From: Hydractinia symbiolongicarpus
Lineage: Eukaryota; Cnidaria; Hydrozoa; Anthoathecata; Hydractiniidae
Direction of reading: 5' to 3'
Length of the DNA: 64,000 bases
Assembly: GCF_029227915.1 (NCBI RefSeq)
Contig: NC_079884.1
Span: 8,556,001-8,620,000, forward strand
Of this stretch, positions 54,816-64,000 are shown piece by piece. The notes beneath the pieces are model-generated. The model was given only the letters and a program-made list of their open reading frames with translations. It did no database searches and was not told where the DNA came from. The translations under genes were made by a program, and so were the position numbers. Every line of letters starts with the position of its first letter. Position 1 is the stretch's first letter.

Positions 54816-56169
54816 CATTTGCTACTCTCTTCAATGGTGGTCAGCTGCCAATTTTTGAGCAGTTTAAAACACCTAAGTTTTCTTTTACCACATAAAAATA
54901 TAAAAATTTTATTTCCTTCTCAAGTGTCAAGATATCCTGTTTTCACAATAAAAAATTCTTTTTTCACAATGCTTTTGTCCGCTGTAAGTAGCTAGCTAGC
55001 TATCCACCTGTTATTCTTAAGCACATCACCTCATAGCTAAATCAATACGAATCGCAAGTTTAGTTAGCTAGGTAACTATATAGTTTCGCTTTTAGAAAAG
55101 CAAAAATTCTGCCTTTTGTCCCTGGAATGGAGGAAAATTGTTAGTTAGCTAGCAGCTATAGTTGGTTAACTAAATCGTAAGTCATCCATTCTTTTATATG
55201 TTTTCTATGATTGAACAAAAAAAGCATGGAAATTTTCACTTACTACTTCCGTCATCTTTCTAGAACGTTATTTTACGTGAGCAATCTTTTTTCCTTGTGC
55301 TTAAAATCTGGCAGACATTTTGAATTTATGTGCAGAGGTAATTCATTGATGGAGAAATGTATTATCTCCAGTATGTCACGTGATTTGATCTGTCTTGCTT
55401 TTAAAACCTCTCAGGAGGTGTAGAGAGCAACCTCGATCCCAGGACCTGTTGTCTTACTGGGAATCCCTGGGAATGAGGCGGGTGTAGACAGGTTTTCCTA
55501 TAAGAGTTTGACCATCATTTCCAACCTCGACTCCATTACGACTATTACGACTAATTTTGCTAAGTAATAATTTTTTATTTTCTGCCAATAAATGTCTTTA
55601 TCACACTGCATGAAAATTGATGTTATCCAACCAGAAAACCAAAAAACGTCGCGCTTTCCGACGATCCAGAACCTTTTAAAATTTTTTTCTTGTCCATTTA
55701 ATTTTTTCTGAAAACGGGGAATAACTTCTAGTACTCTAAAAATGCATTGGACCGCAGCTGTTTCGGGAAGTCGTTGCTCTCGTTGATTGTCACTAAAATC
55801 TAAAAATCTCCCACTATGCCTAAGCACCCCTCCCCCCCCCTTTGGAAATTGTGGTGCCGCCCCTGAATAAGTACTACTACTTTACTAAGCGAAGTTGGCG
55901 TTTTACGTTACAGATATATGCGGTGAGTTTGTTTTAATTCCTCTCATACGCAGTGCAGACAAACTGCTTCTATATTGCTCTTGATTGTTTTCTATATGTA
56001 TAAATATACAATCATGTTATTTAAAATTCTGTTTACTTGAAATTCAAGAAGTTTGGTTATGTCTATCTTACAGTAGCTGCATATGTAAGAGAAAACATTT
56101 TTGCACCGCCGATTGTTTTGCTAGCTCAGAAAAATACTAAATAAAAAAGGGTTTCTATGTTACAATTTA
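54816..56169. other. Intergenic with one tiny MITE
   Basis: No gene seen. GCTAGCTAGCTA-type runs at about 55006 and a short MITE at 55428-55480. The frame 55498-55827 on the minus strand has no family features. Confidence 0.45.
55428..55480. mobile_element. 53-bp MITE of the AACCTCG/CCCAGG family
   Basis: Starts CAACCTCGATCCCAGG and ends CCTGGGAATGAGGCG. Flanks GGTGTAGAGAG (55417-55427) and GGTGTAGACAG (55481-55491) match 10 of 11. Confidence 0.7.
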
Positions 56170-57718
56170 AAAATTAAACCTTCAAGTCAAAAGAATTTTT
56201 TAGCGATGTTCCTGTCTACAATATTTAAGATGCGAACGTTGAAAATCTAATACCAAACGATTCAACCCCTGCAACTAATAGCAAAGACACGAGATATGTG
56301 ATTGGATATTTTACCCAGCACGAAATATATTAATATGTATACTTAAAAGGCACCTACCGGTATAGTGAGATCTCCGCGCTAACCAAACACACACCCTAAT
56401 TGTTCGATTCCTTTGTGATATGGACCGTATGCGAAGCTGATGCGGGTAGCGCTTTTGTTCGGATCAGCAAAGTGATACAGTATGCCTGAAAACACCTGTA
56501 AATCTCGTGGTAAGGGTACAAAAATATTATCCTGATAGCACCAGCCAGTGTGAGCCCTGGTACACGAGTCAATGTAAACGCTGTGCGCAAGGTAAAAAAA
56601 AAGATCGAAAGGAAAACAAATTCCACAGATACTACCACCAAAGCAAGAGCGCCATACAGTTCCGCACGCTGTGCATAAGCCAAAGTTACATCATCATATG
56701 CATCTACCACCACAACACGTAGATAAAACTGTGTTGATGACAACAGGGGTAGGAGTTTTTCTAGCGTATATATGGTTTAAGTGAGAAGTGTCTAACTATC
56801 TTTGTGAATTCCCTAGAGACACACACAAAAAGTATATCTCTGTCTAGTGTGCTTCATCAGTTTACTAGACCTTTACGATCCTTTACTATTTACCTCTTCT
56901 TTCCCATGTATCTCACAACAATAGTAACAATGCCGGCAAGAGCTAGATACAGATGGCGTACCGCGGACTCTACCACCTTTGTTGCAGCCCTAAAGAAGAA
57001 GCCTATTCAATTCGATAACACCCAGTAACCCGACGGCTGTGACGATTGATGTGATGGTTATTTCCTGCTCCATGAACAGAATCTTAAGCTTCTCAGTAAG
57101 ACACGTATCATTCTTCGTTAGCTTCATCATTGTATTTGTAATTGCTGCAAGATTGGATAGTAATTGAATAGTAATCCATGGGCCTGACGTACTATCTCGC
57201 GTTGATTCTGCAATTTTTCCAGACCCTCCTGGTCTTAGCATTATCTTCGTTTTAAATCTCTTGATAATGCTCCGACACGCCTGGCTGGGCTTTCTTTGCC
57301 TCTAGTCACTCTAATTTTGTTTAACTTCTTCCGATCTCGCCATCGTAAAAAATCTTGTTCTTTAGCAGCTTTAAGTTACCCTGCAGGGTTTGGAGTTCAA
57401 GGTTTAGCTCGCTTCGTTCATGTTCCGTAAAAAAAGACATCTCTGACAGAAGGCTTTTTCTGTCATCTAGAACATTCTCAAGCAGTAGCATCATCTCCCT
57501 TATTTTAAAGACTAACAGCCACCACGCTCTTTGTCATTTTCAATATCTTCAGGATCAAGCTGGACAACGATACTATCCTTTTTTTCAACAACAACGTGGA
57601 CACATGTGCCTTGGTGGATTCCGTGTCTTTCGCTTGTTTCTCGATCAGTATTTTGACGCTGTGCCTCACCATACTAATATACCTGTCAACGTCGGTTTTG
57701 CCTGGTACCCGGAGACTT

Positions 57719-57827
57719 AACCTTGTTCCCAGCGCCTGTTGTCTCTTTTTTATTTTGGGAAGGCGAGAAGAATCGTATCGCCGTCCCGGGGTCAGAAAAG
57801 ATACAAGATGCCTTGAGGACGAGGTTT
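57719..57827. mobile_element. MITE inserted in the Polinton relic
   Basis: Starts AACCTTGTTCCCAGCGCC and ends GCCTTGAGGACGAGGTTT. Flanks CGGAGACTT (57710-57718) and CAGAGACTT (57828-57836) match 8 of 9. It entered after the relic was in place. Confidence 0.7.
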
Positions 57828-58099
57828 CAGAGACTTTCTTTTAATAAGTAAAAACAGCTTGATTGCAACCTCAACACAGCTTTCCAATTTCTCTTTCTTG
57901 GCTTTTAGAACATTTTTACCTTTAATGAAGTTGACATCTTTGCTCTCCGCACCCAGATTACCCAAAGTAAATGACGGGATTAAGAATCCTCTCACCAGTT
58001 TGGTTATGCACGTGTGGTATTGGTACAACACAACAAAAAGAATAATCTCTCCACACCACAAACCTATGGTTAGATACATCTTGCGGTAGCCACAAGTAA

Positions 58100-58132
58100 A
58101 ACAAGTTGCGTCCCTGCGGTTCGCAACTTGTT
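58100..58132. repeat. Hairpin, 11-bp stem, in the relic
   Basis: AACAAGTTGCG and CGCAACTTGTT with an 11-nt loop; same style as the gene-end hairpins of the large Polinton. Confidence 0.6.
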
Positions 58133-58140
58133 AGTCTGAT

Positions 58141-58815
58141 ACACACAGGTTAGTTGACATATAACTTAGTCACTACACCATTGCCGCAGTGTATGCTATA
58201 GAATGAACTATAAAATAAACAAAATCAGCCATGGGAACGAGGTTGTCAACTAAAATAACCACTACTAGAAATTTCGCGCCGTCTGTAGCTCTAAATTTAA
58301 TGACGTCAAATCATTGATTACGACTTTCTCATACTTTCACACTATATTGTTTATTCTACACCCAACTTTGTTTTTAGTTTTTTTCATGCTGTTGTTCCAT
58401 TAAAAAAGCTAGTAGAATTTTGTTTTGTTTCTTTTCAACCGAATATTAAGTTCAGGTCTTTGTCGGGAAATTATAACATTTTATTACGTGATTTTATCAA
58501 AGTTAAGTGGATATCCACCATTTTTTTCTTTGTTTGTTTTGTTTCTTTGTTTTTTTTCTTTGTGTTTTGATACTCTCTTCTACTAGGAGGTAAAATTTTC
58601 TTTGCAAAATAGTTACCATCTTGGGTGCACACAGCCTCACTTTAAAACAATTTTTATTTATTTGTATTATTCAAAATTTAAATAATATAAATAAATAAAA
58701 TTTTATTTATTTAAAAGATATTATTTACAAGCGTGAATGGTAAGCGAGGTTTGGGAGTGCAAATTACACGTCATATTCTAGAGCTACTGTTCACATTTTG
58801 TAACATCGTTTGAGA
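58141..58815. other. Intergenic upstream of the repeat-protein gene
   Basis: AT-rich, T-rich tracts at about 58510-58560, and an AAATAAATAAAATTTTATTTATTT-like palindromic stretch near 58680-58710; a MITE end fragment (GGGAACGAGGTTG) at about 58230. The promoter of the next gene is probably here. Confidence 0.45.
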
Positions 58816-61800
58816 ATGTCAAGAGAAAACTCTTTTTCAACTACCGATGGTCAATTTATTGAAGAACTAAGAACCATAGAAAGTTCAAATAATGGTACAA
58901 TCGAATCAAGCAGTACGTTTTCCAAAGATTTCTCCCAAACACAAACTACGAGTCTTCGACAAATAGTTTTAAGTAGTACAGAATCTTTTCAAAAAATCCA
59001 AAACGTTCGATTTGCGTTTAATCCAAAACATTACGAAAAATTCTATGATTGTACTGTGGAACTGAAAGAAAATACAGAAGACAAATCGCTTATTTATTAT
59101 ACTGACAAGGAAACTGGCGAGATAAAGTCTTTTTCCACGAAAGAAAGGTAGGTTGTAAATATCTTTAGTTTCTTACACGTTTCATGTCTCACTTTTAACA
59201 CATAGGACCGGATTATCATTTTATATCTTTCTGTATCTATAGCATAACCACTTCAGAATGTTTGCATTATTATCATTTTACATTTCCCACTATCTATACA
59301 GCAAAACCACTGCTATCAATGTGGACACCTGTATGTTCTAAATGTATACAAAGAATGTACCTTATCGGAAATGTCGGACAAAAGTGTCTAAATTTTCTCA
59401 GGGTGATAAATACTTTATCTGATAATATTTTTTCGAATAGATATCTGCCTCGGCATTGTGTCTACCCATTCTTGTCCCCAAGGCTCTTTGAGAATAAAAC
59501 CTCGAAAGTAGCTATGGACCTGTCTGGTCACGTGATGAAAATATGCCACCATATTTTGCATATTATTGTGACTCAAGTACCTGATGTTGTGCTTGTAAAC
59601 TAGTTGTTTTTAATTTGACTTATCGTTTGAGGAGACCTAATTGGGTTCGTGACAGTACGGTGGAAAGATCCTGAAAAGAAATTTAATTTGATGATTCTAA
59701 GTCCAAAGCACTTATTTAAATTTTTAAAAACTTTTTAGTGTTTAAGCTACATGTAAATCTGAAACTTAGTTACGTAGTCAGTCTCTGTTTTGTAGCTTAG
59801 CTATAAGTGAAAGTCTCACTATACGTACAAATTTAGCACACTAGTTAGCTAACTATTTATCCCATATATTGCCGTTTTCAATCATGAGCTTATAATTTTA
59901 ATCGTAAGTTTAACCAGAGTGGCTTCTACGACTCCGAAAAAGATGCCATCTATCTATCTCTAGCTATATAGAAATAGCTAGTTATTTTTGTGAAAACTGT
60001 TTTGTTACACCAGCACCAGCTTAAGTTAACCAGTTGGCATAAAAAAGACCATTAAAGATTCTTTGATATTATATAAAGCAGGCCAACTCTCTTGAAACCA
60101 GCTTGCTCATTCTCCAACTGAGGATGAGTTGAATCGATTAGTTGACTCGATTCATATAATGTCACTTAGCAAGCCAGTGTCAGGTTGAAAAAGCAAAAAC
60201 ATGCATATTGCAAGCTAAAACAAAAAAGAAACAACCATGTTATGTTTTACATTTCTTATCAGTTTCATTTTGTCAAAAATAAGAGTATTTTCTGTATTAA
60301 TTGTAATGCTGGTTTGTTACCTATTTTTTTGAAAACAGAGAACAGTATATACAGATCATTTCCTAGGTTGACTTTTCGAATAAAAAATGATTTTTTTAAA
60401 GCTGGTTGATCTGCCAACTGAGCAAATACGGAGCTAACCTGCATCGTATAATCAGGTTTGTGATACACAATACTTTCGAGTTTATCTCAAAGAGCTCTTG
60501 GGTCGAGAATGGTGTCTACCAAATTTTTATATAACATGAGTGGACCCATAGCTGTGGCAATCTGACAATCTCAGACGGCGAGGAAAGAGAAAAAGAACTT
60601 TGGGGACGAGTTGAGGTGGGACGTGCAACCTCGGACAGGGCGAGAGTGTTGGAAGGAGAAAAGGAGCCCCAGGGACAAGGTTGGTGGTACGTGCAGCCAT
60701 ACGCAAAAATTAGTATTGTTGTTTAAGATTTTGGATCTAAACAAATAACCATAGAGTTCCCTAACCATAGAGTTAAAAGCACATTTTACTTATATATGAA
60801 CGGTGCATGGAATTGATTGATGGCGCGATCTCGACTTTCCTTTTTAATATGTAGTACATCCACAGAAATTAACTATCCCTGTTTCTGCTTTAGGTGTTTT
60901 TGGCAATTTGTGAACTCTGATGTTTGGACAAAATGCATTCGAATAACAGAGGGAATCTTACAGAAAAATATAATGGAGTATTTAAACAAACTAATTATGC
61001 AAGGAAAAGTTAATTTATTCACGTATGTCGAATATTTGTCTTCAAATGAATTGATGAAAGGTTTTGTTAGTCGTGGAGCTGTCCGGAGAATGAACAATAA
61101 AGGGAAGAAAAAAACAAAATTGAAGAAAGAAACGGTATATTTTTTATTACATCTCGAGTGATCTTGAAAACACATACTCGTCGCGTAAAATAAATACTAT
61201 TTTTTTTAGTCAACTTGTTTACGACTAGCCAGAGAGTTTTACTGTCAAATTCAACAACCATGTTTATCATCAGTACATATGACTGAACATAAACATGATG
61301 AGAAAACAGTTCACAAAGTGCTTCTGAATGGCTTTGATGGCCGTGATATCGAAAATTACGATACTGAGAAGTTTTATACCGAGGACTACAATACCAAACA
61401 CTGCGATATCGAGGAATACAATACCAAACACTGCGATACTAAGGAATACAAAACCGAGGACTGCAATACTGAGGACTGTAATACCGAGGACTGCAATACC
61501 GAGAACTGCAATACCGAGCACTGCAATACCGTGGATTGCATTACCGAGGACTGCAATACCAGAGACTGCAATACCCTGGACCACAATACCGAAAATCGCG
61601 AGACCGAGGACCACGATATCGAAGATCGCAATACCGAGGAGCACGATATCGAAGAATGCAAAACCCAGGACGAAGATACCGAGAATCGCGAGACCGATGA
61701 CCACGATATCGAATATCGCAATACCAAGAACTGCAATACCAAGGACTGCAATACTGGGGACTGCAATGCCCAGGACCACGATACCGAGAATCGCGATACC

Positions 61801-62184
61801 GATGACCATGATATCGAAGATCGCAATACCGAGGAGCACGATATCGAAGAATGCAAAACCAAAGAGCACGATACCGGGGACTGCAATACCAAGGACCGTG
61901 ATAGTGAAGACAGCTCTGTCAATTTTAGCAAAGAAGAGGAGACAAAAGAGGTACAGAAGTCCACCACCGACGTATTTACATCAAAGAATACACTCAACAA
62001 TAGGAACGATACAATAGTAAACGACAGATACTTTTTACCAAGGATAAATGATACGTTTTTGCATGAATGCTTACAAGGATTGCAGAACTATGCGATATCC
62101 CGAGAAAGTATAACAGATAGTCAGAGTTGGTTAACAATGCGCGAAATTATTATAAAGCGAATAAAAAAGAAGGTTAAACATTAA
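58816..62184 (+). CDS. Three-exon gene, unknown family, with a long pentapeptide repeat
   Basis: Exons are 58816-59147, 60894-61134 and 61210-62184 (donors GTAGGT and GTATAT, acceptors GCTTTAG and TTTTTTTAG; phases agree); 1,548 nt, 515 residues. Exon 1 is serine/threonine-rich with FNPKHYEKFYDCTVEL. Exon 2 is a compact alpha-helical part with WQFVNSDVWTKC and YLNKLIMQGKVNLFTYVEYL and a basic end. Exon 3 starts RLAREFYCQIQQPC, then has about 37 units of a five-residue repeat (D-C-N-T-E type, residues about 240-420), then a conserved-looking C-terminus (LPRINDTFLHECLQGLQNYA). I do not recognise the family. The two non-repeat ends look like folded protein and the splice structure argues for a real gene. 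Confidence 0.65.
60626..60683. mobile_element. 58-bp MITE in the first intron
   Basis: Starts CAACCTCGGACAGGG and ends CCCCAGGGACAAGGTTG. Flanks GTGGGACGTG (60616-60625) and GTGGTACGTG (60684-60693) match 9 of 10. A second partial copy lies just left (about 60568-60613). Confidence 0.7.
61351..61905 (+). repeat. 15-bp coding repeat (GACTGCAATACCGAG type)
   Basis: About 37 units. Because the unit is 15 bp and stop-free, all three plus frames and at least two minus frames stay open through it. A 195-bp higher-order copy is visible: the block around CACGATATCGAAGAATGCAA at about 61645 recurs at about 61840. Confidence 0.9.
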
Positions 62185-62697
62185 CCTTTATTCCTTGAAA
62201 ACAACTTCTTTGCCATTTACCGTTCAGTTTCATGATAGAATAAAGTATATCCTATAGTGTTTTTTCTTACCACCGGGAAGTCAAAAGAGACTGCTTAAAG
62301 AGGGAATGTGACTGCGCTGACATTTTGCTCATTGGCAGATTTTAACTCGATGTTTGTTCAGGAAGAGGGATTTATTGTTCGAGACTTTCTCAGCCGGATG
62401 TAATTACTAAGAACAATTGCAGAGTGCAACCCAAAGTCTCTGTTTATATTTTGGCGAATATTTCTTTTAAACTTCTCCTAAAAAACATTTTTATATATGA
62501 AAATACGTCCTGCTCATATACTATCGAGCGAGAGAAGAGAAACGACCAAAAGCAATCATTAGCCTGAGAGAGTATTTACATCCCGGATTGTTCTTATTAT
62601 ATGGTAACATTTATTCGGGTTGTTATAAATTTTAAAAACAATGATTTGAACCTAAGTTGTTTTGTGTTGGGAAACAGTACTCGCTTTTTTTGACGAA
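62185..62697. other. Downstream of the repeat-protein gene
   Basis: Probable 3' UTR (an AATAAAG at about 62238) then AT-rich spacer; no gene. Confidence 0.45.
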
Positions 62698-63388
62698 TCT
62701 CTATAATAATAGCCGTATTTCGTCTGTCTGTCTCTGCGCGTACCCCCCGCTGAGTTTAAAAATCATGTTACGGAAACACGAATATCAATGCGATATATTT
62801 TTATCCACTTCGTTGCGGCGGGTAAGATAAAGGACGGGCGACCCCGTGGATTTTTCACCACGGGCTAACGACTTCTCTATAATAATAGTCGTATTCCGTC
62901 TGTGTCTGTCTGTCTCTGCGCGGACCCACCGCTGAGTTAGAAAATGATGTTACGGAAACACGAATATCAAATCCGATATATTTTTATCCACCTTGTTGCG
63001 ACGGGTAAATATAAAGGACGGGCGAACCCGTGGATTTTTCCACGGGCAACGACTAGTCTATATTATAATGCCCGTATACGTCTGTCCGTCCGTCTATCAC
63101 CCAAAATGGCAGGTTAGCTGCGACGGGCGAACCCGTGGATTTTTCCACGGGCTATTATAATGCCCGTATACGTCTGTCCGTCCGTCTGTCTGTCACGCAA
63201 AATGGTAGGTTAGCTGCGACGGGCGAACCCGTGGATTTTTCCACGGGCTATTATAATGCCCGTATACGTCTGTCCGTCCGTCTGTCTGTCACGCAAAATG
63301 GTAGGTTAGCTGCGCAATAGCGAGAAGCACGCAATGCGGTATAAAAACGACGGGCGAACCCGTGGATTTTTCACGGGCTAACGACTAT
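62698..63388 (+). mobile_element. Tandem array of mini-Helitron-like elements with internal 95-bp repeats
   Basis: Copy 62698-62873 (CTAG reduced to CTT junction), copy 62874-63056 (ends CTAG), then from TC at 63057 a composite with three units of about 95 bp (TATTATAATGCCCGTATACG ... TTTTTCCACGGGC) before the final hairpin and CTAT at 63385-63388. The array is preceded by A. The 61-codon frame at 63135-63320 repeats itself because of the tandem units and is not a gene. Confidence 0.75.
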
Positions 63389-63836
63389 CATATAAAAAGC
63401 TGTAATGTATTATTTCGACGTAAGCATTGCGCTGAAAATTTACTGGATCTCATTTAAGTTATTTCTTAAACTATTTTCTGTATTTAGGAAGTTTAAGTTG
63501 TCACATCATATTGTTCATAGAACATGATGAAAAATCTCACCTTAAAAGTAAGAATTAAACCTTGGTGCAAATTCAGTCGTTACTATTTGCTGACATTTTG
63601 ACTAAAATTCCGACAACTTTCTCATAACAAACTGTTAAAAATTTAATGCTAATTCTTAAGAGCAGATCCGAAATTTAATTTTCGCCAATATGTTAAAACT
63701 ATTAATGTAATTGTTAAAAGGAAGATATTTTTTTGCATTTATTAACATTTACATACGGACAATTTCGTTCATAAATTTTATTTTTAACACATTTGTGTTA
63801 ACAGATAAAAATTGTTTCTAAACACCTCAGAAATTT
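63389..63836. other. Intergenic, no gene seen
   Basis: AT-rich; may hold the 3' UTR of the minus-strand gene that enters from the right. Confidence 0.45.
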
Positions 63837-63950
63837 TCAATACAAGACTGATTGATCAATGAGCACATCACCACGGGGTCGAATCAACGTACCCCCATTA
63901 TAAAAAGTGTCAATAATGCGCAAGCTGTCTTCATCACGAGGGAGGAGAAC
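63837..63950 (-). CDS. Probable 3'-terminal exon of an unidentified gene
   Basis: A CAG acceptor at 63951-63953 (minus strand) is followed by 37 open codons with protein-like composition (LPRDEDSLRIIDTFYNGGTL, then RPRGDVLIDQ) and a TGA at 63837. The rest of the gene would lie right of the window. I cannot name the family. Confidence 0.4.
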   Translation of the reverse strand, partial: VLLPRDEDSLRIIDTFYNGGTLIRPRGDVLIDQSVLY

Positions 63951-64000
63951 CTGTTTCGATAACAGGAGCATTTGTGATCATTGTTGCTGACACTCTTGAG

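Larger units (their letters stand above)
56170..58140. mobile_element. Second, decayed Polinton relic
   Basis: 56190-56400 (+) matches the N-terminal half of the ORF at 14884-15464 (FFSDVPVYNI; DTRYVIGYF). 56720-56780 (+) matches the membrane C-terminus of 17627-18046 (MTTGVGVFLAYIWFK). 56860-57500 (-) matches the membrane protein at 18033-19307 (CLTEKLKILFMEQEITITSI). Order and strands are kept, but the segment corresponding to about 15.2-17.8 kb is missing. A hairpin like the gene-end ones is at 58100-58132. All frames are broken. No inverted repeat or capsid, polymerase or integrase part is seen. Confidence 0.75.

Noticed and set aside
61270-62017. Long frames on the minus strand and in the second plus frame of the 15-bp repeat
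   Set aside because: The repeat unit is a multiple of three and stop-free, so these frames are by-products; only the frame of the spliced gene has non-repeat ends and splice sites that fit.
63135-63320. 61-codon frame with a self-repeating peptide
   Set aside because: Produced by the tandem 95-bp units of the mini-Helitron array.
1-64000. tRNA, rRNA or CRISPR loci
   Set aside because: No cloverleaf with B-box-like GTTCRANNC in proper spacing, no rRNA-like blocks and no regularly spaced short direct repeats with unique spacers were seen by eye; a covariance-model scan could still find an RNA gene.

Overview
This window looks like nuclear DNA of a metazoan, most likely a cnidarian and perhaps a hydrozoan. 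It is AT-rich, its genes are split by spliceosomal introns, and they encode animal proteins: a WIPI4-type autophagy protein, NFKBIL1, a TGF-beta ligand, a class C GPCR and CPSF6. Between them lie many short non-autonomous DNA transposons and one large virus-like Polinton. The taxonomic call rests on overall character, not on a diagnostic gene. Four genes have an AG splice acceptor 0-15 nt before the start codon, which fits the spliced-leader trans-splicing known in hydrozoans.

Layout. 1-13.8 kb: a foldback repeat, a 46-bp perfect palindrome, WDR45/WIPI4 (+, intronless), NFKBIL1 (+, intronless), two small MITEs, and a two-exon TGF-beta family gene (-). 13.81-29.48 kb: a Polinton/Maverick of about 15.67 kb with terminal inverted repeats of about 270 bp and a 5-bp target duplication. 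It carries small viral-type ORFs, minor and major capsid genes, two membrane-protein genes, a packaging ATPase, an HNH nuclease, an intact D,D35E integrase and a protein-primed DNA polymerase. Most of these are broken by stops and frameshifts; the integrase is the only large gene still open. 29.5-34 kb: a two-exon class C GPCR (-). 34.7-40.9 kb: no large gene, but tandem mini-Helitron-like arrays, a 128-bp tandem repeat and a MADF-domain fragment. 42.1-43.6 kb: a two-exon OTU-like gene (+) with a frameshift. 45.6-52.2 kb: a seven-exon CPSF6 gene (-). 53.4-58.1 kb: a hAT-type MITE, another foldback element, and a second, decayed Polinton relic that carries a MITE. 58.8-62.2 kb: a three-exon gene (+) whose last exon holds a long 15-bp/pentapeptide repeat. 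62.7-63.4 kb: another mini-Helitron array. The window ends in a probable 3'-terminal exon of an unidentified minus-strand gene.

The host genes are functionally unrelated neighbours. The Polinton genes form one system: polymerase and integrase for copying and insertion, capsid proteins and ATPase for virion assembly. Its gene ends carry repeated perfect palindromes that may act as transcript-end signals. All splice models, family calls and target duplications were read by eye; no database search was run.
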